From: Kutzneria buriramensis
GTDB lineage: Bacteria; Actinomycetota; Actinomycetes; Mycobacteriales; Pseudonocardiaceae
Direction: 5' to 3'
Assembly: GCF_003387475.1 (NCBI RefSeq)
Contig: NZ_QUNO01000017.1
Coordinates: forward strand, 1 to 64,000
DNA: 64,000 bases
Part shown: positions 35,835-44,852 of the stretch, piece after piece
Layout: the number at the start of each line of letters is the position of its first letter
Numbering within the stretch: position 1 is the first letter of the stretch
Position numbers and translations under genes: made by a program
Notes under the pieces: generated by a model
Databases searched by the model: none
Seen by the model: only the letters and a program-made list of their open reading frames with translations
Told to the model about the DNA's origin: nothing

Positions 35835-36563
35835 TCAACCGCCGGACACCGCGGCGACGATATCGATCACGAAGACCAGCGTGTCATCGCCTTCGACAGC
35901 GGGCTTTGCCGCTTGGCCGTAGCCCAGTGCCGGTGGCACGGTGAGCAACACTCGACTGCCCACCGGAAGACCGCCCAGTCCCTGCTCCCACCCTGGCAGC
36001 ACCTGGCCGGCGCCGAGGACGAACGTCTGCGGGACTCCGTGCTGCCACGACGAGTCGAACTGCTTACCGGTCCGCCAGACCACGCCGCTGTACTGCGTGA
36101 CCACGGTCTGTCCGCTGAGGATCGGCGGTCCGCTCCCGCGCCGCAGGGGCGCCGTGGCGAGCTTGTCCGGCGGTTTCGACTCGGTGGGCACGGTGATCTC
36201 CGACCCGTGCAGTCCGTCCTTGACACTCGGTTGGTCGGCCGTGGGGTGATAGGGCTGCATCGCGCCGTCCGCGGCCGCGGTGGGCGCGATCGCCTGGAGC
36301 ACGTCGAACACGAACACCAGGGTGTCGGTGGCGGTCACGCTGGCCGCCGGATTGCCGGACGAGCCGAATCCGTCCTTGGGCGGCACGACCATCATGACGC
36401 GAGAGCCGACGCGAGAGCCGGCCAGGTGCTGCCATGCCGGCATCGCAGTGGACAGCGGCAATCCCTGTGGCGCCCGGTTCGTGTAGCTGTCCACGACCGA
36501 TCGGTTGCCCTGCCACACCTTTCCCTCGACGTTGACGAGCACGTAGTCACCGGACTCGACCAC
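35835..36563 (-). CDS. FKBP-type peptidyl-prolyl isomerase, N-terminally truncated
   Basis: The 242-residue frame holds two FKBP domains: one at about 1-90 (SGDYVLVNVEGKVW, AGSRVGSRVMMVVPPKDGFG, TLVFVFDVL) and one at about 145-240 (SGQTVVTQYSGVVW, LGAGQVLPGWEQGL, GSRVLLTVPPALGYG). Actinomycete relatives are lipoproteins; here the signal peptide and leading strand are missing. The first codons run directly into a CBM2 remnant in another phase, so the gene lost its 5' end by deletion. Only a weak GTG at 36563 remains. Probably not secreted and possibly not expressed. Confidence 0.7.
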   Translation of the reverse strand: MVESGDYVLVNVEGKVWQGNRSVVDSYTNRAPQGLPLSTAMPAWQHLAGSRVGSRVMMVVPPKDGFGSSGNPAASVTATDTLVFVFDVLQAIAPTAAADGAMQPYHPTADQPSVKDGLHGSEITVPTESKPPDKLATAPLRRGSGPPILSGQTVVTQYSGVVWRTGKQFDSSWQHGVPQTFVLGAGQVLPGWEQGLGGLPVGSRVLLTVPPALGYGQAAKPAVEGDDTLVFVIDIVAAVSGG

Positions 36564-36962
36564 CTGGCCGGTGCCGGGTGAAGTTTGCCCCGATCTTGGT
36601 GGAGGCGCCGGTGTCCAGCGCGCCGTTCCAACTGGCGTAGGTCACCGTGACCTGCGCGCCGGACCGCGACCAGGTGCCGTTCCAGCCCTGCTGGACCTTC
36701 TGGTTGCCCGAATACGAATACTGGAGCGTCCAGCTGGAGATCGCCGGACCGGTGTTGGTGATGGTGATGGAGACGCCGAATCCGCTTCCCCAGTCACTGG
36801 TGACGGCATAGGCGACCTGGCAGGACGCCGCGGTGGCTGCCGGCCGTGGGCCGCGGCGCTGCCGCTGGTGGCGGCAACCACCACGCAGGCCAGCAGGCAG
36901 GCAAGTGTGGTGACGAGCCGGCGCACCCGGTGCGATCGCCATCGCAGGGTGAGCGTCCACAT
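36547..36962 (-). pseudogene. Secreted CBM2 protein, frameshifted and cut by deletion
   Basis: A good ribosome site (GGAGGA) precedes ATG at 36962, which starts a signal peptide (RRLVTTLACLLACVVVAATSG). Near 36840 the coding signal moves to another phase, which reads CQVAYAVTSDWGSGFGVSIT, then WTLQYSYSGNQKVQQGW and WNGALDTGASTKIGANFT, a typical CBM2. It ends at GANFT, about 15 residues before a CBM2 normally ends, where it joins the FKBP gene. So it has one frameshift and a 3' deletion. It may have been a CBM2-only protein or the start of a larger one. Confidence 0.7.
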
Positions 36963-37104
36963 GGTCTTCCTCCGGATGTGGGGTGACTCCGAGGCTGAGT
37001 TCGTGCCCGCCCCAACCGCGAGAAACTGCCACGTCGGACAGTCCACACTGGCCCGACAAGCCCCTCTGAGCAGCGCAGACGTCCGGGGAGCCCGTCGGCT
37101 GCCA

Positions 37105-37118
37105 CTGAAATCTTTCAG
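37105..37118. promoter_or_regulatory. LacI-type operator, second copy of CTGAAATCTTTCAG
   Basis: This is identical to the palindrome before GH6. It overlaps the stop codon of the LacI gene and lies about 145 bases upstream of the CBM2 remnant's start, so it probably served that gene's promoter. The exact reuse points to one LacI repressor for both genes. Confidence 0.6.
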
Positions 37119-38143
37119 GCCGACTCGCGGACGACGAGTTGGGTGTCCAGGACCGCTCGGCGGCGGTGCGGAGCCGGCGTCTGGATCAGCGTGAGCAGCT
37201 CCCGGACCATCAGGCCGCCCATCTCCTCGATCGGCTGGCGCACGGTGGTGAGTTGGGGTTCGGTCTGACGGGCGATCGGTGAGTCGTCGAAACCGACGAC
37301 GGCGATGTCCTGGGGCACCCGGCGGCCGTGCCGGCGTAACGCGCGTAACGCCCCGGCGGCCATCAGGTCGGAGGCGCAGAAGATCGCGTCCACGTCGGGT
37401 CGCCGGTCCAGCAGCAGTTGCACGGCATGGTCGCCGGAGGACTGGCCGAAGTCGCCGTATGAGATCAGCCGGGGATCGAACAGGCCGGCGTCCAGCAGCG
37501 CCGCCCGGTAGCCGGCGAGCCGGTCCACTCCGACCGCCATGTCACCCGGGCCGGCGATCGTCGCGATCACGCGACGACCGGAGTTGATCAGATACCGCAC
37601 GGCACGCTCCGCACCGCCGCGATTGTCCGCGTCCACGTAGCACAACTTCTCGGCGTCCGGACCGATCGGACAACCGCAGAACACCACCGGCACGGACACG
37701 TCCTCCAGATCGATGGGATACCGCCCGTGCATGCTGACCAGCAGCGCCCCGTCGACGCTGCCGCCTCGCAGATACCGCACGGCGGCGGTCTGGTAGTCCT
37801 GAGGCGAGCGAAGCATGAGCAGCACCAACTGCATCCCGGTCGGCGCCAGTTCGCGGCTCGCACCCCACAGCACGCGCGCGAAGAACGGGTCGGAGAACAC
37901 GCGGGTGCCTTCCTCACACACGATGAACGCGATCGAACCGGTGCGCTCCGGCTCGGTGTCGCGCGTCGACCGCCGTCGCGCATAGCCCAGTTCCGCCATC
38001 GCCTTCTCGACCTGCCGCCTGGTCTCGGGCCGAACCTGATGGAACCCGTTCAGCACCCGAGACGCGGTCGCGGGCGAGACGCCGGCCGTGCGCGCCACGT
38101 CCAGCAGTGTCGGGCGCTCACGCGAAGTCGGCACCGTGGTCAC
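37115..38143 (-). CDS. LacI family transcriptional regulator
   Basis: This 342-residue regulator has an N-terminal LacI HTH (TLLDVARTAGVSPATASRVLNG, about residues 13-34) and a periplasmic-binding-like sensor (residues 65-342) with VDADNRGGAERAVRYLINSGRR and VVGFDDSPIARQTEPQLTTVRQP. GTG at 38143 with AGGAGG five bases away is preferred over a GTG at 38170 that would add a Cys-rich lead. It resembles the LacI gene just upstream. It probably represses the surrounding hydrolase genes in the absence of a plant sugar. Confidence 0.9.
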   Translation of the reverse strand: MTTVPTSRERPTLLDVARTAGVSPATASRVLNGFHQVRPETRRQVEKAMAELGYARRRSTRDTEPERTGSIAFIVCEEGTRVFSDPFFARVLWGASRELAPTGMQLVLLMLRSPQDYQTAAVRYLRGGSVDGALLVSMHGRYPIDLEDVSVPVVFCGCPIGPDAEKLCYVDADNRGGAERAVRYLINSGRRVIATIAGPGDMAVGVDRLAGYRAALLDAGLFDPRLISYGDFGQSSGDHAVQLLLDRRPDVDAIFCASDLMAAGALRALRRHGRRVPQDIAVVGFDDSPIARQTEPQLTTVRQPIEEMGGLMVRELLTLIQTPAPHRRRAVLDTQLVVRESA

Positions 38144-38178
38144 AGCCACCTCCTGGTCACAACAGCACACACACCGTT

Positions 38179-38188
38179 ACACCGGTGT
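38179..38188. promoter_or_regulatory. Possible autoregulatory LacI site
   Basis: ACACCGGTGT is a perfect 10-bp palindrome 35 bases before the LacI start at 38143. A second, TGAAAGTTTCA at 38255-38265, is symmetric around one central base and shares TGAAA/TTTCA arms with the operator before GH6. Either could serve autoregulation. Confidence 0.4.
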
Positions 38189-38308
38189 CACCGGATGGAA
38201 CTTGTGGCGACAACCTCCGTCAACTACGAAGTGGCCGAACGCAGGCACAGGCCATGAAAGTTTCAAGCGACCGGATCTCCACCACACGACAGCACCAGAC
38301 CGGTGAAG

Positions 38309-39307
38309 TCACGCCGATTCGCGCAGCACCAGGCTGGTCTTCAGGACGGTCGCGCGGCAGGACTCGTCGGCGACGAGCAGCTCGGCGACCGCCCGCGCGC
38401 CCATCTCCTCGACGGGCTGTCGGACCGTGGTCAGCCGCGGCATCGTGTGCCTGGCCAGCGTGCCGTCGTCGAACCCGACGACGGCCACCTGGTCCGGCAC
38501 CCGCACGCCCAGCCGGCGTAATCCGCGTAGCGCGCCGAAGGCCATCAGGTCCGAGGCCGCGAACACGGCGTCCAGAGCCGGATACCGATCCAGCAACCGC
38601 AGCATGGCATGCTCACCCGAGTCGACCGTGAAGTCCCCACGGCAGACGATCCCGTCCGGCGCCAGACCGCCCTCCGCCAGCGCGCTGCGATAGCCGGCCA
38701 GGCGGTCGTCGGCCACGATCATGTTGCTCGGTCCCGCTATCGTGGCAATGGCCTGTCGACCCGAGGAAATCAGATACGACACGGCCTGCCGGGCCCCACC
38801 CGTATTGTTGGCATCCACATAGGACAGTCCGGCGACGGCGGGGCGGCCGACACACATGACCGGCACCCCGGCCTCCCGCACCACCTGTGCCGGCGCTCCG
38901 TCGGACGGCATGCCCACCATCACGACGCCGTCCACGTGGCCGCCGCAGAGGTAGCGCAGCAGCGTGTCCCGAGGGGCGTTCCGCAAGGCCGTTGACACGA
39001 CAAGCTCGCGACCGGCCCGCAGCGCGGCGCGCTCGGCTCCGACCAGTAGCCGGCTGTAGAAGGAGTCGCGCTGGTAGCGCAGCATGTCGTCGAACACGAC
39101 CACCGACACCGCGCCGCTGTGACCGCGCGCGAGGTGCGGCGACCGCTGCCGCACGTAGCCCAGGTCGGCGACGGCCCGCTCAACCCGGGCCGCGGTGTCC
39201 TCGTTCACCGGCGCCGACCGGTTGAGCACCCGTGAGGCCGTCGCCACGGAAACACCGGCCCACCGAGCCACGTCAGCCAGCGTCGGCTGACGGTCGGGTG
39301 CGACCAT
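38309..39307 (-). CDS. LacI family transcriptional regulator
   Basis: This 332-residue LacI protein has HTH TLADVARWAGVSVATASRVLN (about 9-29) and a sensor domain sharing wording with its neighbour (SYLISSGRQAIATIAGPSN, then DDRLAGYRSAL; VGFDDGTLARHTMPRLTTVRQP). The two are paralogues from an old duplication. GAGGAG seven bases before ATG at 39307 supports this start. It lies 165 bases upstream of the other LacI on the same strand. Its own target may be the rhamnosidase remnant, which faces away on the other side. Confidence 0.9.
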   Translation of the reverse strand: MVAPDRQPTLADVARWAGVSVATASRVLNRSAPVNEDTAARVERAVADLGYVRQRSPHLARGHSGAVSVVVFDDMLRYQRDSFYSRLLVGAERAALRAGRELVVSTALRNAPRDTLLRYLCGGHVDGVVMVGMPSDGAPAQVVREAGVPVMCVGRPAVAGLSYVDANNTGGARQAVSYLISSGRQAIATIAGPSNMIVADDRLAGYRSALAEGGLAPDGIVCRGDFTVDSGEHAMLRLLDRYPALDAVFAASDLMAFGALRGLRRLGVRVPDQVAVVGFDDGTLARHTMPRLTTVRQPVEEMGARAVAELLVADESCRATVLKTSLVLRESA

Positions 39308-39661
39308 CAAAGCACTCCTCACCAGAGCACGCGCCTCGCGACCTACGCGCTCGCCGCCGCCCGAATCGAGCGTCCGACCGACGGCCGAGCCCTGCCACAA
39401 TCGAGACAATCGACGCCGCGGATCACACAATGCCGATCGGTTGCCATCGCAGGAGGCAGAGGTGAACCGAACCGCCTACGGAAGATTCCACCACGCCCAC
39501 GGCCGAGCTCGACCCCGAACCTCTTTCCGTATTTCATGCGACTGTCCGGATCGCGAACGCCACAGCTCAGTTCAGTGTGCACAACTTGTCAAGCGGCCCA
39601 TGACGCTCACGGCTGTTGTAAATGTTTTCACTGCTGGGCCTGACGAACTGGTCGCGTAAGC
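39308..39661. other. Region between LacI gene and GH78 remnant
   Basis: About 350 bases. It includes the LacI promoter region and a lower-GC stretch. TGTAAATGTTTTCA at 39617-39630 resembles a LacI/CcpA-type site (one mismatched pair) 32 bases before the rhamnosidase remnant. No gene is supported. Confidence 0.4.
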
Positions 39662-40159
39662 ACCGGGTTCATCGGCACGCCCCTGGCGCCCGCGCTCAGC
39701 ACCACGGGCCACGGCGACGACGCCTACGCCCTGCTCCTCCAGCAGGAATACCCGTCCTGGCTGTACGCCCTAAAACATGACGCGACCACCGTGTGGGAAC
39801 GCTGGGACAGCATGCTGCCCGACGGCACCGTCAATCCCCCCGGCGAGATGACCTCCTTCAACCACTACGCCCTCGGTGCGATAGCCCAGTGGCTGCACAC
39901 CACCGTCGCGGGACTTTCCACGGCGGCGCCGGGCTATGGGGAGGTCGTTTTCCGGCCCCGACCAGGCGGAGGACTGACCTGGGCCGAAGCAGCCCACCAA
40001 TCGCCCTACGGCCGAGTGGCGATCCGACGGGAACTGCACGCCTCGCGCATCGAGGTGCGCACCACCGTGCGCACCGGCGCCAGCGCGCGAATCGAGTGGC
40101 CCGACGGAAGTGTCACGAACGTGCCGACCGGCACCACAACCACACTGCGGCCGACGTAG
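39662..40159 (+). pseudogene. GH78 alpha-L-rhamnosidase, C-terminal remnant
   Basis: The frame from 39662 reads TGFIGTPLAPALSTTGHGDD, YPSWLYALKHDATTVWERWD and NPPGEMTSFNHYALGAIAQW, then a beta-sandwich tail to the stop at 40159. These are the last 165 or so residues of a GH78 alpha-L-rhamnosidase, which is normally about 900 or more residues. The (alpha/alpha)6 catalytic entry, including the general acid, is missing, and no start codon fits. A LacI-type site sits right before the junction, so the body of the gene was deleted between promoter and tail. Confidence 0.72.
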
Positions 40160-40344
40160 ACCAGCGCCACTGTCCGTGCTCGAAACCATGCCGGTGACGC
40201 CCGGACGGCGACCGCCCCGGACCAGGTCGTGCTGTTTCTACACGGCAGCGCACACATCGACGAGATCAACGGCTTGCGCCGGCCACCGGCGTCCAGGCCG
40301 GCCGCCAGGTCGAGGTTCCCGGTCTACGCGTTGGCTCCGCAGTC

Positions 40345-41034
40345 TCAGCCGTCGACGCGAAATCGGCGCAGGCCATTGATGATCAATTCCAGGCCGAAGG
40401 TGAACTCGTCCGCCAACGGCACCGGCAGCGAATCGGCGACGGTGAGGGTGGCGGGAAACTCGGACGGATCCAGGCCGTGAAAGAGGGTGGACGCCTGCCC
40501 GTCGTCGGTCTGGCCGGCGGGACCGGCGAGCTGAATGGCGAAGCCCAGGACGAATCGGGCGAGCGTGGCGTAGGCGCGGGCGGCCACCGGTGGCGGAAAG
40601 CCGCTGCCGAGCAGGCGGGCGAGACATCGTTCGCGCAGGATCAGCGCGTTCGGCCCGATCGGTATCTGCCCGACGAGCAGCGGCGCGACATTCCGGTGCC
40701 GGCCGAGAGCGTCGAACATGGCCTCGGCGACCGTTCGGCAGGCCTCGTCCCAGTTCATCGTGGCGAACACGTCGGGAGCGAGGTCGACCTCGCCGAACAC
40801 GTGGTCGACGACGCGGGCGACCAGCACCGTCCGGTTGGCGAAGTGCCGGTAGAGGGTGGCAGTGCTGGAGTCGAGCCGTTGCGCCAGCGTCCGCATGGAG
40901 AGGGCCTCGCCGCCGTCCTCGTCGACGATCTGCAGCGCCGTCGTGATGATCCGCGCCACCGGAAGGGCCGGGCGGCCGCGAGAACGGCGGCCCGTGGCGG
41001 ATGTCTCGTCCGCGGCGCGGTCATTGGCCTTCAC
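40345..41034 (-). CDS. TetR/AcrR family transcriptional regulator
   Basis: This 229-residue regulator has an HTH region RGRPALPVARIITTALQIVDEDGGEALSMRTLAQRLDSSTATLYRHFANRTVL (about 20-72) and a TetR_C-type effector domain. I chose GTG at 41034 because the frame beyond it is a shadow of the divergent gene. A 25-bp inverted repeat lies 38 bases upstream and overlaps the start of the divergent hydrolase fusion, so it probably represses that operon. Confidence 0.88.
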   Translation of the reverse strand: MKANDRAADETSATGRRSRGRPALPVARIITTALQIVDEDGGEALSMRTLAQRLDSSTATLYRHFANRTVLVARVVDHVFGEVDLAPDVFATMNWDEACRTVAEAMFDALGRHRNVAPLLVGQIPIGPNALILRERCLARLLGSGFPPPVAARAYATLARFVLGFAIQLAGPAGQTDDGQASTLFHGLDPSEFPATLTVADSLPVPLADEFTFGLELIINGLRRFRVDG

Positions 41035-41055
41035 GGGTGGTGAGTATGCCGTCTC

Positions 41056-41061
41056 TTGACA
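41056..41061 (+). promoter_or_regulatory. -35 box for the hydrolase-fusion operon
   Basis: TTGACA lies 34 bases before the ATG at 41095. The -10 region would fall inside the operator and has no good consensus, so the call rests on the perfect -35 hexamer. Confidence 0.35.
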
Positions 41062-41071
41062 CACCCGGTGA

Positions 41072-41096
41072 ATAACGGCAACACTGTTGTCGTTAT
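41072..41096. promoter_or_regulatory. TetR operator overlapping the start codon
   Basis: ATAACGGCAACA and TGTTGTCGTTAT flank one central C. Eleven of twelve arm positions pair. The right arm ends within the ATG of the 41095 gene, so bound TetR would block initiation directly. It lies between the TetR gene and its divergent partner. Confidence 0.7.
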
Positions 41097-42369
41097 GACG
41101 ACCTCGTGCGAGATGGATCCCGACTCCCGGTACGCCACGGTGGACGGCGTCCGAATCCACTACAAGCGCGCTGGCCACGGACCTGCGGTCGTGCTGCTGC
41201 ACGGCAGCGGATCGTCGGCGCACGGCTTCGAACGAGTGGCGGAGATGGTGTCGGCGTCGTTCGACGTCATCCGCCCCGACCTGCCCGGATTCGGTCTGAC
41301 GGGCCCGCGCCCCGACCGCGACTACCGCGTCACGACGTACGCGGCGACCGTCGAGCGCTTCATGGCCAAGCTGGAGGTGCCGCGCTACGCGGTCGTCGGC
41401 AACTCGCTCGGTGGCAACATCGCGTGGAACCTGGCGCTGGACCAGCCGGACCGGGTCGACCGACTGGTGCTGATCAACGCGACGGGCTACCCGGAGAAGT
41501 CCCTGCCCGCTGGTCTCCGGTTGGCGCGCAACCCACTGCTGCGGCCGCTGCTGCGGCGTTGGCTGCCTCGCAGTGACTTCCGTTGGCAGTCGGTGTTCCG
41601 GCCCAACATCCGCCTGGCCGAGGGATACCGACGCGGGCGCGTCTTCCTCGCCGGCGACGCCGCCCACGTGCACACTCCGGCCGGCGCGCAGGGTCTGAAC
41701 ACCGGGATCCAGGACGCCTACAACCTCGGTTGGAAACTCGCCCAGGTGCTGGCCGGCGCCGATCCCGCGCTGCTGGACAGCTACGAAGCCGAACGACTGC
41801 CGATCGCCGCGAACGTGCTCGGCCTGTCCACCCAGAAGTACGAGGGCATCTCCAAGCTCTCCCCATCGAGCATCCGTCGCGGCAAGGACGAACAGCAACT
41901 GTTGTTGACCTATCACGGCGGCCCGCTGGCACCAGGCCACGGCGAACGCACGAAGACGCTGCGGGTGGGCGACCGTGCCCCGAACGCCGACCTGCTCCGC
42001 GCCGACGGCACACGGGTGCGGCTGTTCGACCTCTACCGCGGGTCCCACTTCACCGCCGTAGGCTACGGCGTCCGCGGCGTCGCCACCCTCGGCCTTCTCG
42101 ACTCCCCCGCGTCCGGCGCGCCTCTCGAGCGGGTCGCGGTCGACGCGGGCTTCCACACCGCCAGAAGCGACGGGGTCCAGACCCTCGCCGACAACGCGGA
42201 CTCCTTTCGCCGCGCCTACGGCGTGAGTCAGGACACCGTGCTGCTCATCCGTCCCGACGGCTACATCGGACACATCGCGACCAACGACCTACTCGACTCG
42301 ACTCGCGCCGTCGTGCAAGCGATGACGCCCCCGGCATCGCCGGCCACGATTTCGGGGGTGGAGGAATGA
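41095..42369 (+). CDS. Chimera of alpha/beta hydrolase and FAD hydroxylase
   Basis: This 424-residue frame joins two unrelated proteins. Residues 1-160 are an alpha/beta hydrolase start with [15 protein letters not shown] and the nucleophile elbow VVGNSLGGN, but the cap, catalytic Asp and His are gone. From about residue 163 ([19 protein letters not shown]) it becomes the second half of a PheA/TfdB-type FAD hydroxylase, with [20 protein letters not shown], then [16 protein letters not shown] and a thioredoxin-like tail, but without the GxGxxG domain. An in-frame deletion between two neighbouring genes explains it. Neither half looks catalytically complete. Confidence 0.75.
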   Translation: MTTSCEMDPDSRYATVDGVRIHYKRAGHGPAVVLLHGSGSSAHGFERVAEMVSASFDVIRPDLPGFGLTGPRPDRDYRVTTYAATVERFMAKLEVPRYAVVGNSLGGNIAWNLALDQPDRVDRLVLINATGYPEKSLPAGLRLARNPLLRPLLRRWLPRSDFRWQSVFRPNIRLAEGYRRGRVFLAGDAAHVHTPAGAQGLNTGIQDAYNLGWKLAQVLAGADPALLDSYEAERLPIAANVLGLSTQKYEGISKLSPSSIRRGKDEQQLLLTYHGGPLAPGHGERTKTLRVGDRAPNADLLRADGTRVRLFDLYRGSHFTAVGYGVRGVATLGLLDSPASGAPLERVAVDAGFHTARSDGVQTLADNADSFRRAYGVSQDTVLLIRPDGYIGHIATNDLLDSTRAVVQAMTPPASPATISGVEE

Positions 42370-43775
42370 ACCGGACCCTGCTGCGAGGCGCTCGGGTGAT
42401 CACCATGGCGCCGCACCGGCCCGACGTCGAACGTGCCGACATCCTCATCGACGGCGACTGCATCGCGGCCGTCGGACCCGATCTCGACGACCCCGCGGCC
42501 GAGACCGTCGATTTCTCCGACCGCATTGTCCTGCCCGGGCTGGTCAATGCGCACCTGCACACCTGGCAGACCGCGTTGCGCGGCGTAGGCGCCGACTGGA
42601 CTCTGGCTGCGTACCTCGCACACATGCACGGCGACGTCGCCCGGAAGTTCACGCCGGACGACATGCACATCGCCACGCTCGCCGGCGCCTTGAGCCAGAT
42701 CAACTGCGGCACGACGACCTTGGGCGACTGGTGCCACAACAACCCCACTCCTGACCACACCGACGCCGCCGTCGACGGACTGCTGCGCTCCGGGATCCGT
42801 GGCGTCTACCTGCACGGCACGCCCTACGTCTCGCCCAGCGCGGCGCACCCGGTGCACGAAGTCGACCGCTTGCTCGACGGGCCGGTCCGCACGCACGACC
42901 TGCTCACCGTCGGAATGGCCGTCCGCGGGCCGCAGCTGTCCACGCCCGAAGTCGCGGTGGCCGACTTCCGAGCAGCACGCGAGCGCGACATCATCGTGTC
43001 GACGCATCAAAGCGTCGGCATCCCCGGGTCCGGCTGGCAGGCGGTGCGCGCCGCCGGTCTGCTCGGGCCCCGCACGAACGTCGTCCACGGCGCCGGCCTC
43101 TCCGAAGACTGGGTTCAGACCTTGATCGAGGCTGGGGCCAGCTTCACCTGCACCCCCGAGAACGAACTCGGCCAAGGCCACGGCGCGCCCATCACCGCGC
43201 GATTGCTTCCGCTCGGAGCGGCGCCCTCCCTGGGCACCGACACCGACGCCGTCGTGCCTGGCGACGTCCTCACCGCCGCGCGGATCGCGCTGGCCCACCA
43301 GCGCGGCCTCGATCACGATCGTCTCCGGCAGTCGCCGACCGGGCAGTTCACCATGGAGCCGACGATCAGCGGCAAGCAGGCGTTGGCTTGGGCGACGGTC
43401 GAAGGCGCGCGGGCTCTCGGCCTGGCCGACCAGGTCGGCAGGATCGAGCCGGGTATGCAGGCCGATCTGGTCGTCGTCGACGGCCGCCGGCTGAACCTGT
43501 GGCCGGTGCACGACCCGATCGCCGCGGCGCTGCACGCCGGTGTCGGCGACATCGAGGCCGTCATGATCGCCGGCCGGTGGCGCAAACGCGACCACATCCT
43601 GACCGACGTCGACATCGCGGCATTGAAGGAAGAACTCCAGGAATCGGGTGATCGCCTGGCCCGCCGGTTGAGCCGCACCGGTCCCGTTGCGGGGTTACGC
43701 CGGCGAATCGTGCGGCGCGTCGTTCGGCAGAGCATGATCCGGCAGATCCGCACTCCCGGCCGTGAGGCCCCCTGA
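42366..43775 (+). CDS. Amidohydrolase family protein (AtzB/deaminase-like)
   Basis: This 469-residue metal-dependent hydrolase has the HxH metal motif in [11 protein letters not shown] (around residue 65), a later His in [10 protein letters not shown], His in [12 protein letters not shown], and the catalytic Asp in [10 protein letters not shown]. It resembles chlorohydrolase/deaminase members acting on purine- or triazine-like rings or on aryl amides. The ATG overlaps the upstream stop (ATGA), so it is coupled to the chimera and shares its TetR control. The long basic C-terminus is unusual. Substrate unknown. Confidence 0.87.
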   Translation: MNRTLLRGARVITMAPHRPDVERADILIDGDCIAAVGPDLDDPAAETVDFSDRIVLPGLVNAHLHTWQTALRGVGADWTLAAYLAHMHGDVARKFTPDDMHIATLAGALSQINCGTTTLGDWCHNNPTPDHTDAAVDGLLRSGIRGVYLHGTPYVSPSAAHPVHEVDRLLDGPVRTHDLLTVGMAVRGPQLSTPEVAVADFRAARERDIIVSTHQSVGIPGSGWQAVRAAGLLGPRTNVVHGAGLSEDWVQTLIEAGASFTCTPENELGQGHGAPITARLLPLGAAPSLGTDTDAVVPGDVLTAARIALAHQRGLDHDRLRQSPTGQFTMEPTISGKQALAWATVEGARALGLADQVGRIEPGMQADLVVVDGRRLNLWPVHDPIAAALHAGVGDIEAVMIAGRWRKRDHILTDVDIAALKEELQESGDRLARRLSRTGPVAGLRRRIVRRVVRQSMIRQIRTPGREAP

Positions 43776-43799
43776 CCGCGCCGACGTGGCGGTACGCGC

Positions 43800-44028
43800 T
43801 CTCAGGCTGACGGGCTGGAATGAACATGGCCTCTACTACGTGGCCATCTGTGGATCCAGTTCGTTCACGGCGGCAGCGAACGAACTGCTCGTGGCTCATC
43901 CCTCGCTGTCGCAGCAGATGAGTACGCTGGAGGCACTGGGGGCCGAACCACTCGAACGCGACCGCCAGGGCTTCGCACGCGTCCTCGTACCCAGGGCGAT
44001 TCGAATCCGAGCACAACTCGGCCTCTGA
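43800..44028 (+). pseudogene. LysR-type regulator, N-terminal remnant
   Basis: The reading WNEHGLYYVAICGSSSFTAAANELLVAHPSLSQQMSTLEALGAEPLERDRQGF matches the winged HTH of LysR regulators, with the helix pattern shortened (one residue missing in LEAxLGAELLER) and no sensor domain. It ends in unrelated sequence at 44028. A truncated, non-functional copy. It follows the amidohydrolase on the same strand. Confidence 0.6.
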
Positions 44029-44152
44029 GCTTGAAGCCGCCAAGTGGGTGCGCTCTCTCCACACGGCCTGACAAGCCCTCGGGCTTCGTCATGAGTATCC
44101 ACGGACACGGCGCGACGCCGCTCTCTTCCGGGCTACGCGCCTACGAGCGGTC

Positions 44153-44168
44153 TGTTGAGATGTCAACA
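44153..44168. promoter_or_regulatory. MarR operator 1
   Basis: TGTTGAGATGTCAACA has perfect TGTTGA/TCAACA arms and lies 21 bases before the MarR ATG. The same arms recur at 45621-45636 by the SDR gene. Confidence 0.7.
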
Positions 44169-44189
44169 CACCCGGGTTAAGCTGACGCC

Positions 44190-44621
44190 ATGGAGAAGCT
44201 GACCGATGAGGAGATGGCGTTGTGGCAGGCATGGAAGCTCGCCTCCGAAACGGTGCGCACCCACATCGCCGCTGACATCACGGCAGCGACCGGACTGTCC
44301 GATCCGGACTTTGGCGTGCTGACTCGTGTTGTGGAGCTCAGCGGAGGCCGGATGCGGCAGAACCGATTGGCGGAGCTGATGGGCTATCACCGCAGCCGCC
44401 TGTCACATCACTTGGCGCGCATGGAAGAGCGCGGTTTGATCAGCCGAGAGGCCGTCGGTTCCGGGATGGAGGTCGTCGCCACCGCGGCCGGACGCGAAGC
44501 CGTGGCATTGGCCCGGCCCGTGCACGCGGCGGCCGTCCGTGAACACCTCATCGAACCGCTACGACGCGCTGATCCCAGCGTTTTCCTGGCCGGGCTGCGT
44601 GAGCTCACACCGTCGAAATAG
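44190..44621 (+). CDS. MarR family transcriptional regulator
   Basis: This 143-residue winged-helix regulator has SDPDFGVLTRVVELSGGRMRQNRLAELMGYHRSRLSHHLARMEERGLI (residues 36-84). It converges on an SDR oxidoreductase gene. Its own promoter and the SDR promoter carry near-identical palindromes, which defines a two-gene regulon: it probably represses itself and the SDR gene until a small phenolic or quinone-like ligand binds. The ligand type is inferred from the family. Confidence 0.9.
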   Translation: MEKLTDEEMALWQAWKLASETVRTHIAADITAATGLSDPDFGVLTRVVELSGGRMRQNRLAELMGYHRSRLSHHLARMEERGLISREAVGSGMEVVATAAGREAVALARPVHAAAVREHLIEPLRRADPSVFLAGLRELTPSK

Positions 44622-44753
44622 GCCCCCAAACCGAAACAACCCCAGTTCATGCCTGGACCGGTCCCCCGCCACTGCCACTGGCCCCGCTCAGGTCCAACTC
44701 GGCGCATCCACGGCAGCGCGATTTTCACGACCATGGCCCGGGGTCATGTCCGG

Positions 44754-44852
44754 TCAGCGCGGTCGCGACATGCCGAGTTCGGCGGCCACCGCGCGTCCGA
44801 TGCCGCGGGTCGCGCCGATGGCCTGCACGACCCGGGCGGAGGTGGTCACCAT
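44754..44852 (-). pseudogene. SDR N-terminal fragment
   Basis: A 32-codon minus-strand frame, MVTTSARVVQAIGATRGIGR, continuing AVAAELGMSRPR, contains a degraded copy of the TGxxxGIG cofactor motif of short-chain dehydrogenases. It begins inside the last codons of the intact SDR gene. It looks like what is left of a tandem SDR copy. Confidence 0.5.

Noticed and set aside
40160-40344. Short plus-strand reading DQVVLFLHGSAHIDEIN, hydrolase-like
   Set aside because: Too short, no further conserved motif and no start; could be a scrap but cannot be supported.
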